Positions 1-12,200 of a stretch of 64,000 bases of DNA are shown piece by piece. The DNA comes from Calliopum simillimum (Eukaryota > Arthropoda > Insecta > Diptera > Lauxaniidae): positions 22,197,187 to 22,261,186 of the forward strand of contig OX638368.1 in assembly GCA_951812925.1 (NCBI GenBank), written 5' to 3'. Numbering within the stretch: the stretch's first letter is position 1; every line of letters begins with the position of its first letter. The notes under the pieces were generated by a model. That model searched no databases. It worked only from the letters and a program-made list of their open reading frames with translations, and was not told the DNA's origin. Made by a program: the position numbers and the translations under genes.

Positions 1-780
1 CGTGAAAAGAAAACCACAACTTCGAAGAGATTTTAAATGAAAGACAGTGTTTTTGGGCACTTTCAGCAGCGAACTTTGACACTTGCATAGAAATGTACAT
101 TCTTAGCTAGAATTGGTCTTCTAATATTATACAGTAAATTGTATGCTAAGCACTCTTCAGCATATGAATGCACCTCCTATTTATATATCTTCGCTGAAGC
201 ACATCTACTTAGGGCATCACTTATGGCAGACAGTCTTTTCTTTATTAAAATAACTCTCAAAAGCTGGCGCTTCAGAGCCACTTTATGGCACAGAGTTGAT
301 CTTTTTTTTCTGCAGTGTACATATATGTAGTAATTTATATTATTAATAAGCCCATTTAAGGCACCACTTTTATGCAAGTACAGTGTTGTGCAATATTTTA
401 CAATATAACACGCCTTAAACTTTGCATATTTTGGTCAATTAATAAGACAAAATTAGGCGTCTGTACAGTACGTCTTGTTAAAGTTTTAAGACATTTCGTT
501 TAACGATACGTTAGGTCTTGCACCCGCTTTTTATTTATCAAATACATCAGTTCAGTTTCGCGTGCAAGTGACTTGACAATATTTGAATATGAAAGGAGAA
601 GAAAAAAGAAAGACTTGTCTTGTTTAATTTGGTTCAGTTTCGTTCAGTGCATTGATTGTAGTTGTAGTGTACAGGAGGAGGTAATCGGATTTAATTTAAT
701 TTTTTTCTCATTTTCCGTTTTGGTATGGAATGACCCGTATATCTTTTCTCAAACTCTTTCTGTCATATTTTAATGTAAAT
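1..780. other. AT-rich stretch, no gene seen
   Basis: Presumably deep intron of pros. No coding potential beyond chance frames and no clear repeat. Confidence 0.4.
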
Positions 781-789
781 GAGTGAAGT

Positions 790-1550
790 CTGATAATTAT
801 CATCAGAAACAAGTGCGAACTATCATTTAATTTAGTTCTTAAACATAGTTTTCTAATCTTAAATTTTGTATTATTTTTACTTCTCAAAGTACCACATTTC
901 AAAGTGATCTATTTTCTATATTCTCCAGCGGCCATTAATTAAATTTTACATTTTTATAGAGCACAACTTGACTAACGAATGATCTTAAAGTTTTTCTCGC
1001 AAGTCGAATCGGAGGAGAGCAAACGGAGCTTATAATTAATTTTGGTATGTTACACAATTTCTGTCTAGGTTTTGAGGTTTTGAACATAGTTTATGATTGA
1101 AAATTTTTTAAGCATTATGACGACTTTTTAAAGTACCCTGCTTCAAAGTGATCTATCTTCTATAATCTCCAGCGGCCATCCATTAAATTTAATATTTTTA
1201 TAGAGCACACTTTGTCTTACAAATGTTATTAAAATTTTTCACTCCAGTCAAATCGAATGTGAGCAAACAAAGTTTAAAATTGATTTTTGTTATGTTATAC
1301 AAATTTTGTCTAGGTCTTGAACATAGTTTTCTGAAAATTTTTTGAGGATTATGTCGACTTTTTAAAGTACCATCTTTCAAAGTGATCTATCTTCTATATT
1401 TTCCAGCGGTCATCGATTAAATTTTATATTTAAATAGAGCATAACTTGGCTTTCAAATGATATTAAAATTTTTCTAGCAAGTCATATCTGAAGCGAGCAA
1501 ACAAAGTTTAAAATTAATTTTTGTTATGCCATACAATTTCTGAATTGAAT
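790..1550. repeat. Tandem repeat, unit about 235-245 bp, three copies
   Basis: The motif CAAAGTGATCTAT followed by TTCTATA and CCAGCGG recurs near 898, 1143 and 1376. Each copy is followed by TTATAGAGCA, an AAAGTTTTTC-type stretch and GAGCAAAC. A partial unit precedes the first. Copies differ by several percent and small indels, so the array is old. Confidence 0.8.
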
Positions 1551-3329
1551 TTTGTGACAAAATACTCGTTAGCTTTAACGGTTTTCATACCCTACAAGTA
1601 AAATTTTTGATTTCTCGTCTTTATACGCCATCGAACTTGAATTTCCTTGTTTCTTACGGCCAAAAGTAAATTTCTTGTTTTGTTGAAAAGCACAAAGTAG
1701 TTCATAAAATTCAAGCAAAGTTTTTGTTTTAAATCGCATCGAAAGCGAAATAATAAACTTGAAATTTTTTTCTGAAGACCAAAATAATTGAGTTAACTGG
1801 GACACATATATTGACATCCAAATATTTCTTAATATCTATAATCATTTAAGGTTTTTATTTCATAAGTACGTTTGCAGTTAAATAAAAAGAAAAACAAAAA
1901 AAAAAAAAAACCTATTTGCGTTAAGCTGCCGCAGTATTTTTGTTTTTAATAGGCCATGAATCAAACTTAAAATTATTTAAGAACATAAGCTAGCTTACAA
2001 AATGCCAAAAACCTATTTTTTTTAAGTCGGATCGAAGCAGTGTTATTAATTTTCAAAGTTTTATATGTCCCCATGTATAGAAAATTTTTGTACACCAAAA
2101 CGTATGAGCAATATTTTTAACAAATAAATAAAAAGTTACTCATACGTCTAGTTAAACCTAATAAACACATCAAGTAAAGCTATTTATAGTTGTTGAAAAA
2201 AAAAACAAACATAATTTTTGCACAACACTGTCACTTGCACATAATGATGATAACAACGCGCGTGTCGCCGTTGTCGTCATAGCGCATTTAAATAATGCAA
2301 AGTGCAAAAAAAGTGTCACCATCTTTACAATTGTGGCATGTGCTCAAAATATAATGAAGTAATTGGCAACACTCTTTTGGTATTTTTTTTTTTTCAGCAT
2401 TGCATCTGAAGCACAGCAAACCACAAAGTGCACTTAACCTCAAAATATGTGAGAAAAAAAGTATGAGTATATGGATATATGCATATATGTATGTGGAGTA
2501 TGTGGAAGAAAGCATAACGTAGAATTCTAAAGCCTTCCTTTAGTCATTTTTCTAGTATATCCTTGAGTGTTTTATGCCATTATAAACTTCCACTTTTCCC
2601 AAGGCTTATCATTGTTGACACTTTTCGTCGTCGTCGTTCGCTGTATTTATACGCAGTATACCACTACCTATGGGGAGGGGGGGCTGTGGGGGCTAAATAT
2701 ACGCGAAGTAGATTTCGTTGAGTTTTCCAACATCTTAAACAAACTAATTAGCTTTCAGCTGCATAATACGAACTGACTACTCTATAGGTAGCTTATAAAA
2801 TGCATAATTATATGCATTTATGTATTAAAAATATTTTTTTTTCTCTTTATTTAAGTATCATTAACTGATACTACTTACTGCTATTTTTCTTCTCCAGTCA
2901 CTGCTTCATCTTTTATTTTCTTTTAATTATAATGTAAAAGTAGCTTTTCTTTTTTTTTGTGCAGCATGTTGTTGTCGGTGTACTATATTTCTCTAGTACC
3001 TACTTTTAATTACAACTCTTGTCAGTGATATTTTCACATTTGCATAGATAAACTTTGCTCATGTGGAAAGTAAAAAAAAAATGTCATCTCAAAAATGTTA
3101 CTACTACTTCTATGTAGATAGAACTTTATGCAAGTAGGCATCCTTAATTTCATACAAGAATGCATTTTCTTTCCTTGATAAACAATGAGTTGTGGAAAGG
3201 CCTTAGCTATGGTGAAAGAGTTTAGATGCTAGAAAATTGAAATGAATATATAGCAGCCACAAATGTAGCATACTAAGATTTTTATATACACTTAAGTATA
3301 TATTTAGAAAAACTTTACTTTTTTCATCT
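1551..3329. other. AT-rich intronic stretch, no gene seen
   Basis: Contains homopolymer A/T runs and weak similarity (GGCCA...ATCAAACTTAAAATTA, ...ACGTATGAG) to the units at 3330-4170. No gene found. Confidence 0.4.
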
Positions 3330-4170
3330 ACATATTTATATGACAAAGTAATGTCTTTTGAAGAATTTGCCCAAAATCAACAAAAAAAAATTTATCAAGT
3401 AAATCATGTTCAATTTCGTTGGCACTAAGTGGCCAAGTATCAAACTCAATAAGTCCTGTGGCATGTGAAGTGGCTTAGCAAAATTGCCTTTACCCTTGGC
3501 TTCCAAATTGTATCCATAAAGAGCTATTAAGCTTTTCAATTTGAATTCATATTTCTGGTTTAACATGACGTATGATTGACATCGCTAACTGTTTTGGTAG
3601 TAAAATTTTAAACACTATTAGAACGACATTTTTAAATTTGGATTTTAAGAAAATGTGCAAAATGTTAAATTTTGCTTAGAATATGCTATTTTTAAAAATT
3701 CCCGGTTTGCTTAAAACTTAGCGGCCATTAATCAAACTTATAAATTATTATAGCATATGAAATTGCTGCTCAAAATTGTCTCAACATTCGGTTGCTAAGT
3801 TGTATCAAAATAACGGTATAGAGCTTGAAAATCTAATGTTGCTAGCATATGCTGTCGTATGAGAAACATAAGCTCGAACAACAATATGTTACTATTTCTT
3901 GATAGCTGACTAAGACTTTTATATTATATATAAAAACTATTTGCCCCCTATATACATAGGCTTATTTCAAAATATGTTCTTCGTATCTTTATTACTTTGC
4001 GGCCAAATGTTAATATAGAAATTAAAGTTGGGCATAAATTTTCGAACAAAATCTCCTTAACATTTCGTTGTCAAGCTGTATCGAAATAGGTACATCAAGC
4101 TGAGAAGCATGGAAAATTTTTGTTCAACATGACGTATGAGTAACATTTAATTCAAGCTCTTAAGTTTCTT
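3330..4170. repeat. Diverged repeat units of about 300 bp
   Basis: Three loosely similar units each contain GCGGCCA or GTGGCCA, an ...AATCTCC/GTC...ACATTCGTTG segment, GTATCAAAATA-like words and end near CATGACGTATGA. The similarity is weak and boundaries are uncertain. Confidence 0.35.
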
Positions 4171-5060
4171 CCACTTTTTAGTTTATTATCTTAAACTGAA
4201 TTTTTCATCTTCTTCTTTCATAAAATGTGCAACTTGTTGTTGTTGTTGTTTTCTTTTATTTTCTGCTCCACTTAACTGAATTGAGTGCTCAGTTTAGTGT
4301 TAAAATATTCACTTTTCCCTGTTGGTAAATTTTTTTTTTACATTTTTTTCCTCATATTTTCTTAGTGCACTGTAGGAGGCACTCCTATTTTTCTGTTGTT
4401 TTTTTTTGTTTTTTTCATTTTGTAATGAATGACTTCTTAAGTGTAAAAAGAGGTAGAGCTACTGCTACTACTACTTGGCCTAAAGGGAGCTATTAGAGGG
4501 TATGTACATATATGAGCAAATGAAATAGGTACCCAACGACTGACATAATCATATGTATGTATGGCTTCTTCACTTATTGTTAACTGGAGTTTGGTTTTTG
4601 TTGTTGTCGTCACCCTAGTCATCTACTAGGTACTTAAGTTCACACTTTGTTAGTGGTTGTTGTTGTTGTTTTTTTAGCTTTTTCTTTAGGGTGTCCTTTG
4701 ACATTATCATGTCCATGTTGTTGTTCTTGTTTGGTTGTTTTTAGGCGCCTATACTAAAGTGTTGTTGTTTTTTTTGTTCTTTGAAGATGTGCTTTTGGCT
4801 GGAAAGCTCAGCTTAAGCAATGCTTAATACATATGGGCGAAAGCTTAAAAAAATTTCAGCGGGGGTTTGTGGCGTACACATCAAACTGAATGTAAATTAC
4901 TTTGCTTAATTTTTTTTTTTTAGTTTTCTGTGAGCGTGTGTGTTGAGCAACCAAACTTTAAATAAAAAATCTTTTAAGAAACCCTATTAAAATCATATTG
5001 GTACCCTTTATCTGGTAGAGAAAGCCTCGGAGCTTTAAACTTGGTGATAACGGTTTCCGA
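4171..5060. other. T-rich stretch with TTG runs, no gene seen
   Basis: Several TTGTTGTTG runs (near 4230, 4590, 4660, 4720, 4765) and homopolymer T runs; nothing coding. Confidence 0.4.
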
Positions 5061-5069
5061 AGAGATGAA

Positions 5070-5600
5070 CTATTTATTAGTGGAAAATTCAATTTTAGGT
5101 GAAAATTTAAATTTTTTAGTGAAAAATTAAAATTTAAATTTGTAGTGAAAAATTAATATTAAAATTTTTAGTGAAAAATTAAAATTTTTTGTGAAAAATT
5201 AAAAATTTACATTAAAAATTAAATTTTCAGTTATAAATTCAGTTTTAAGTGATAAATTCAATTTAAAGTGTAAAATTCAATTTTAAGTGTAAAATTCAAT
5301 TTGCAGTGAAAAAATTCGATTTAAAGTGAAAAATTCAATTTTAAGTGAAAAATCAATATTCTAATAATAGTTAAATTTTAGAGAAAAATTAAATTTTTAG
5401 TGAAAAATTAAATTTTTAGTGAAAAATTCAATTTTGAATGAAAAATTTAATTTCTATGAAAAGTTAAATTTTTAGTGAAAAATTAAATTTTTTGTGAAAA
5501 ATTCAATTTTAAATGAAAAATTTAATTTCTATGAAAAGTTAAATTTTTAGTGAAAAATTAAATTTTTTGTGAAAACTTTTATTGAAAAAATTAATTTTTT
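5070..5600. repeat. Degenerate short-period array (GTGAAAAATTAAATTTTTA)
   Basis: About 530 bp of units of roughly 18-20 bp built on GTGAAAAATT(A/C)AATTTT, with a higher-order duplicate (the block at about 5430-5490 is repeated at about 5500-5560). Confidence 0.85.
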
Positions 5601-5639
5601 TTTCAAAAATAAAACTTAGTGAAAAAAAAATGAGGCTTA

Positions 5640-6180
5640 CGCTCAAAAATTATGGCATGGTCTTACAAAACTGCCATTGTGAAAATGATCACTTATGCTT
5701 CATAAGCTTGATGGCTAAAGGTAGACCAAGTAAAGGTGTGCCAGAGAATGTCTACGTAGGGGCACTTTCGGCACTGACATATGCATTTACTCGAAGTGTT
5801 TTGAACTTCTTCTCCCAGCCTTATCCAGGAATAATGATGTGACTTTAATGTGGATACCAGAAAAAGAGGGAGCAGACTCAATATTTTCATAGGCTCAGAA
5901 CAATTCTGCGGAGTGAACAAAAGCTTTAAAAAGAACTTAATTCCGGAATAGGAAGAAAATAGCCTTATCGTTTACTAGGGAGCCCAAGAAGGTATGCGGC
6001 AGGCGAAAAGACTAATCGATCCCAAACGTGTTAAGGTGGAAGCTATTTTAAATCTAAGCATAGAATATATAAAAACCTACACTGAAATAATGTCAGTTCG
6101 CTATAGACTTAATTACCACCCAAAGAAGATGGCTTTGGTGAACAAAGGCTCCGTCAAGAGAAGCAGAATTAAGTATCTTG
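5640..6180 (+). pseudogene. Decayed non-LTR retrotransposon, RNase H / C-terminal region
   Basis: Plus-strand frames, broken by stops and frameshifts, read like the RNase H end of jockey/R1-type LINE polyproteins: near 5845 LMWIP (usual form WVPGH...GNE), then FIGSEQFCG, then RQAKRLI, LNLS and, near 6090-6140, SVRYRLNYHPKKM, where intact elements have TGH..LN.HL.K.G. No long intact frame remains. Boundaries are approximate and the clade was not determined. Confidence 0.6.
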
Positions 6181-6384
6181 GTGCAAAAAATTTAGATCAC
6201 ATTAATTTCACGGCAGTGACATGATTTATAGATGGCCTAGAAGTGTTCTGAAAGGGAAAGAGGCGAGATTTGCATCTTCTAAAACGAAATCGGTTCAGAA
6301 CTTAATTTTAACCAATTTGGATGATTTATTTTATGTTGAAATGGCTGTAAAAAGAGGAAGCTGCATAGGATTATATTTTTTGTT

Positions 6385-6910
6385 TAAAAGTGGGCGGTGC
6401 CACGCCCCTTAATGGAAAAAACGCTTTCATTGCTAAACCACTGCATCGATTTTTATGAAATTCGGTGTGAAAATAGAGTTAGCACTAAGGAGCGATAGCA
6501 AAACCGTTATACTTTTCAGTAGGCGGTGCCACGCCCCTAAAAAAATCGCTCTCACGGCCAAACCACTACACCGATTTTTATGAAATTCGGTGTGAAAATA
6601 GAGTTAGCACTAAGGAGCGATAACATGACCGTTATACTTTTCAGTAGGCGGTGCCACGCCCCTAAAAAACAAAAATCGGCCAAACCACTACACCGATTTT
6701 TATGGAGTTCGGTATGGGGAGTTAGCACTAAGGAACGAAAACATGAATATTATGTTTTTCAGTGGGCAGTACCACGCCCCTACATGGATAAAAAGCCCTC
6801 ACGGCTAAACCATTGCATAGTTTTTGATGACATTTGGTATGAAGATAAAGTAAGCACTAAGAAACGATAACATGATCATAATGTTTTTCAGTGGGCGTTG
6901 CCACGCCCGA
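6385..6910 (+). repeat. Tandem repeat, unit about 126 bp, with GGCGGTGCCACGCCC
   Basis: Units begin near 6391, 6520, 6646, 6765 and 6889 with GGGCGGTGCCACGCCCC or a close variant, followed by CGATTTTTATGAAATTCGG, AGTTAGCACTAAGGA and GATAACATGA. Open frames across it are by-products of the periodicity. Confidence 0.85.
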
Positions 6911-8934
6911 AAACAGAAAATGTGCAGACATGGTTGCTGGTAAGAATTTGTTTATTTAAGTTAAGTGTTGGTTGGTCTTTTTAAAGTCAAATCGAAATGC
7001 TCGAATTTTGGTCACAAGGCAAATGTGTTGGATGGACGTATTCCTATTATGTCAATAGCAAGAAATAAAAATAACATAGTCCGACGTCAGATATAAGTAT
7101 CAACTGAATAAGAATATGGATATTCTGCTTCTTTTACCCAGCTTGCACACATTTTTTGTGCATTTCTTTCATTATTTTAATTAACCCTTGCAATGCGCAA
7201 TCTAATGCATTTTTATGCTTTCGTAAACCACAAGTTGCCTATGCACCATCCAACAAGGCGACACCAAAAAGTCACTGTTTTTGATTTTTCTCTTTTGTTG
7301 CATACTTTGCAGCGCGCATTTATCTGGACCCCTTCATATGCAAAAATCGAGGCAAAAAATCTTTTGTCTCTTGCCTTGCTTTTTTTGCAACGTTTAAAGA
7401 GTAAAACGTAAATGTGGTGGTGGCGGAGGCGCTTTTGTGTGTTTTCGCTTGGCTTATTGTATGCATATAGACTTAGTGCATTATTGGATGAAATTAATAT
7501 GACATTATTAATAATTTGCAGCAGAGGCAGCAGCAGCATACACTTAGGCGCAAAGACTTTGCTATCAAAGGAGCAAAGGAGCGCTGTACAAAAGCAAAAA
7601 TCTTTGTAAAGAATTTTTAATAAATCTCTGTAGTATAACCGCAACAATATCTTTAGGGAGAGAAGAAAAACCATAAAGTAGAAAAAGCTTGAAAAGGAGG
7701 ACGAAGGAGTAGAGAAAGAATTAAACAGCAGCAGCAGAAAGTCATAGAAATGCATTTTGTCAACGACGGCGACGACGGCGATGATGACTTGAGAGGAGTG
7801 CACAAAAGTATGCAGCAGCATTTTTTCGAAAGAAATGCTTATGCTTTTTGGTTTGAGGCGAGTTAATTACGTAGAGCTTTTGCCAAAGGGGTGTAGGTAG
7901 AGGTAGAGCGTGGGTGGCTATTAAATGCAAAAATGATAAAGAAATAAAAAAACAAAATGAAATTCTACAAAGGAGTGGTGGTTATACAAAGAAAATGAAA
8001 ATGTAAATATTTGAAAATTGCATTAAAGTGTAGAAAGGCGTATGATGGACAAGAAGTAAGAAAAAATATTGTTGCATACACTTGAGCGTTATGCGGTGGC
8101 GGAGTGGTGGCTAGAAACAACAATTTTTAACCTTTTTCTGCAAGTAATTAGCAAAAAATAATAAATGCACGTTAAGATAATTAATTGAATTGTTTAATTG
8201 GAATGTAGAAGTCATAAGAAAATAACAAAAAGGGTGCATTTAGTAGCTGCATGAATTTAAAATTGTTAATATATAAATAGAACCGTCCAATTAAAGACAA
8301 AATGTGTGTTCATATAATATACACAGAAGACTTACTAAAGCGAGAGATAAAGCATTTTTTGTGCAATCCCAGCTTTACTACATCTACCATGCATTAGCCG
8401 AAGATTTGATACTTCTTTAACTTCAACAAACAATATCCGGCTCTTGACTATGCAGTGGACATTTGTCTTCAAACCTCCAAACTTTCAGATATGCAAAATA
8501 AGCTACAAGATCTTGTCTTGAAAACGCTACTCGCCCCGAGTCTAAAAGTATGCTGCGCAACCCTTATAGACATGATACTACTTTTATGGCTGACAACGCT
8601 GCCAACGTTGACAACTTTTCACTTCTAGAGGAAAAAAAAAATTATCATGCCATAGGAACAATAATGAATATTGGAACTTTTCATGATTTTATCGAGAAAT
8701 TAAGGAAATATTGCTTCCAGAGGATGTATTTGCTATAAATAAATAAATAAACATTTCGAGAATGGAAACTCCACTTCCAGCAGGGATACTCTTTCTTTCA
8801 ATTTTCGCCAAAAAATTACTATGCTGTTCTGGTATTTTTAATTTAACTAGAATTTGCCTTGTGGCGAAAATTCGACCAAAAAAGACCAACCAACTATTAA
8901 CCTAAGCAAGCAAATTGTCATCAGTAACCATGTC
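6911..8934. other. Mostly non-repetitive stretch, no gene recognised
   Basis: Lies between two oppositely oriented arrays of the GGCGGTGCCACGCCC family. A 202-codon open frame on the minus strand (7213-7821) is the longest outside pros, but it is rich in Leu/Phe/Ser and Lys and resembles no family I know. I do not call it a gene. Confidence 0.4.
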
Positions 8935-9230
8935 TGTGCATTTTCTCTTTAGAGGCGTGCCACCGCCCACTTAAAATATAATGGTCATATTATCGTTCCT
9001 TAGCGTTAACCCTATCTCCATACCAAATTTCATAAAAATTGATACAACGGATTAGCCATTAAAGGGTTTTCTCCATTAAAGATCGTAGCACCGCCCACTT
9101 AAAAACATAAAGGTAATGTTATCGTTCTTTAGGGTTCCTTAGGAATTTCATAAAAATCGATGTAGTGGTTTATCCGAGAGAACATTTTTTCCATTTAGGG
9201 GCGTGACACAGCCCACTTTAAAAAAAAGAA
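8935..9230 (-). repeat. GGCGGTGCCACGCCC-family array in inverse orientation
   Basis: Read on the minus strand, units near 9210, 9090 and 8965 match the array at 6385-6910 (GTGGGC...ACGCC, CGATTTTTATGAAATT, GCACTAAGG-like words). About 2 kb separates the inverted arrays. Confidence 0.75.
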
Positions 9231-9289
9231 AATCCTATTCCATGTCAATTTGGCATCGCATTGATAGCTAGAATTTGAGCACAATACTA

Positions 9290-9450
9290 TTCTCATTTAT
9301 AAATTTGGGTTTAGTTTATCTAGTTTCGGGGATAAAGCCAACGAAAGATCAAGATATATGTTGCTTTTAAAAAAACCCTTGGATGAATTTTAAAAACTAT
9401 AGATATCATTTGAAAGGTATATAAAATTGTCCTACCAAAGCTTTGGAATT
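9290..9450 (+). repeat. Diverged copy of the foldback-arm family
   Basis: CTAGTTTCGGGGATAAAGCC, AAAGATCAAGATATAT, CCTTGGATGAATTT and ATTTGAAAGGTAT parallel the arms at 51.2, 52.5, 53.1 and 54.7 kb in the same word order. Confidence 0.6.
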
Positions 9451-9985
9451 CCAGTTTAAAAATTTGGGAATAAATTCTTACAACAAATGTTTAAGTATTC
9501 AATCCTCAAATTATTGCCAATAACTTTACTTCCATAAATTTTTTTTTTTGCGATTACATACCAAGGAATCCAAGAAAAAATTCTCGAGAAAGAAAGCGGA
9601 TTTTCTCAGCAACAGTTATACGGATGTTTCCGGTTATTTCTAGCATACGTATATATGATGGCCGTCTAGTTCATAAATGCATACTTCCCGGCAAACATTC
9701 AAGAAAGTTTGCTTTTATGCCCCGGAATGGAATCAACAAGACATTAACCCATATCGGCCCGGTACCCGATCCCGCTGAAATTTTTTTCTGAATTTTAAAA
9801 CTCATAATCAAGAAAAATCCGGTAGAATTTTTGGATATCTCAAACCGTTACGATTGGTATAGTTTTCTACCCCTTGCGCCAATACATATACTTTATTCGG
9901 AACAAAACTGGTTTTTGTAAAGTTTTTGCAAGTTAATCTGAAAAAATTGTAAAGTTTCATTGATATGTTATTCAAAATGTTGTTC
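9451..9985. other. AT-rich intronic stretch, no gene seen
   Basis: No convincing coding frame or repeat in this part; contains a few homopolymer T runs. Confidence 0.35.
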
Positions 9986-9989
9986 TATG

Positions 9990-10790
9990 AGCAATGGACC
10001 CCAATCACCTTATAACCACTCAGTTCACTTAGCGCATATTCATATTCCAGTGGCCAGTGACTACGTGACCACAAAAAGTCATAATTTTCAGGGATGAAAT
10101 TCTGGTTTTAGGAAGAAGAAACTACGCTCTAACGATATGTTGTTTCAAAAACTATTTTAATCTCTATAGATCTCATTTGGCTTCATTGGAATCCATTCAT
10201 GTTCCAGTGGTCATGGACCACATGACCAAGTGGCCATATTGGATTCTTAGTTTGAAAAGCCTTTATTTTCGAGGATAAAATTCTGGCTTCAGAAAAGAAA
10301 AACTAAATCAAACTGATATATTCTTTCAAACACTGATTTTCTATAGATTCCATTTGCTTTCATCGGGATCCATTCATGTTCCAGTGGTCCATGGCCGGGT
10401 GACTTAGTATGAAAAGTCCTTATTTTCAAGGATAAAATCTTGGCATTAGAAAAAAGAAACTGCACATAATTAATATATTTTGTTCCAAACACTGTTTTAT
10501 GTTCTATGAATCTCAATTGGTTTCATTGAAAACCATTTATCTTTTAGTGGTCCATGACCGCGTGACCAAGTGGCCAATTTTGGGTTCTTGGTATGAAAAG
10601 TTCTTATTTTCAGAGATAAGATTCTGGTTTTAGGAAGAAGGAACTATACTATACTAATGCATTGTTTCAATAACTGTATTCAGTTCTACGTATCTAATTT
10701 AGTTTCATCGAAATCAATGCATGTTCCTGTAATCCATGAACAGATGACTAAATGGCCATATTTGGCATTGTTCACTTTACAACTCGCAGA
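9990..10790 (+). repeat. Tandem repeat, unit about 180 bp, four to five copies
   Basis: The words TTCATTGGAA(T)CCATTCATG, GTTCCAGTGGTCCATG, CGTGACCAAGTGGCCATATT and GATAAAATTCTGG recur near 10050, 10200, 10375, 10545 and 10725. The last copy is the most diverged. Confidence 0.85.
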
Positions 10791-10799
10791 CTATTTCGA

Positions 10800-11814
10800 A
10801 GGAAATTTTTTATTTTTCTGATAAGTGCACCCTGTATATAATGGTTGTTCTTGTTTTGTAAAATACCACAAAATCTATTATAATTAAAATTAGCTACTGC
10901 CAAAGCTTTTACTCATAAGTTTATTGTAAAAGAAAACATTGCAGCAGCCAGCAGCAGCAGCAGCATATGCAGCACATACTGCTGTTGCTGTCAATTGCTC
11001 ACTTAAAGGAAGGAAGCAGCTTTTTTTTTGCTGTGTTCCCTAACTGCAATGCGCGACAAAGTGATATATGAGGTGCTTAAGTGTTGTCGCTTTATATTTA
11101 TATGTATATGTGTAGGTACATAATTAAACAGGGTGGTTAGGAGGTGTTTGAGAGAAACTGTTCAAATATAACAAAGCGTTAAGTGTTTGAATATAAAAAA
11201 AAAAAAAATAAATAGCAGTATTTCACACCTATCTTTTGTGCATTTTATAGCTTTTTTATTAAAAAAAAAATTGTATGCAAAAGGAACTAATTAGCTTTGG
11301 CATGACTTTTGCTATTCACGCCAAGGAAGTTAAATATTTCATTATATTTTTCTCATATTTGTTCAAATCTACATCTGCATAAAAGCTGCAATAATACATC
11401 ACACTCGAAATTTAAATTAAAAATATCTATTGAAATTCAAGCACCCTTTGCAATTTTATTAACAAAAGTCGTCTCTTCTACGTTGGCTGGCTATGCATGC
11501 AATGTTGTCAAATTTCTAAGAAATAACTGTCAAAATCTTTAATTTCACTTCTGTTTACAACTTAAAAGTAGAGGTATTGCACTGCAATCGGAAATATTGG
11601 CATATGACGTTTACCTTAAAACATGCAATACAAACGATTTCTACAAGTTACAAATTGTCTTGTCATATAAGTATCTTCACGAATTTTGGATATTTTTTAT
11701 TGGGGATGTCCTTGCAGGGAAAGAAAGCACCACTAATGATATAGATAACACACTTGTAACAGCAATTGTAAGTTTCAACCATATGATGACAATTTAAAGT
11801 TAGACCTAAGGTAT
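10800..11814. other. AT-rich stretch, no gene seen
   Basis: Includes a short CAG/GCA-rich patch at 10940-10990 and A/T runs. Short open frames at 11309-11797 resemble nothing known. Confidence 0.35.
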
Positions 11815-12200
11815 CTAAAATAATTGATTTTGAAAAGATCTAATTTGATTTAGAAAAAGTTTGATTTGATTTTGGAAAAGTAAAACAGCTAATTTGATTA
11901 GAAAAAGGATAATTATGAGTAAAAGTTGAATTTAATTTGAAAAAAATTTAATTTGATTTGGTTTGGAAAAAGTTTAACTGAAAAAGTTCAATTTGATTTG
12001 GGAAAAGTTTTATATGATGTGAAAAGGTTAACTTGATTGGAAAAATATTAATTTGATTTGTAAACTGTTTAATGTGATTTATTTTAATTTGGAAAAAGGT
12101 TAATTAGATTTTGAAAAAGGTTCATTGCTCGAAAAGGTTTAATCTGATTTGAAAAAAGTTTGATAAGTTGTATAAAAAGTGAAAAGTTAAATTTTTCTTA
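11815..12200 (+). repeat. Degenerate array (AATTTGATTTGGAAAAAGTTT), first block
   Basis: About 18 degenerate units of roughly 20-22 bp. The same motif in the same orientation forms a larger block at 15480-16350. Confidence 0.85.

Noticed and set aside
7213..7821. 202-codon minus-strand open frame
   Set aside because: No recognisable domain, low-complexity composition, no supporting splice or UTR signals. Length alone is not enough in this context, though conservation testing could revive it.
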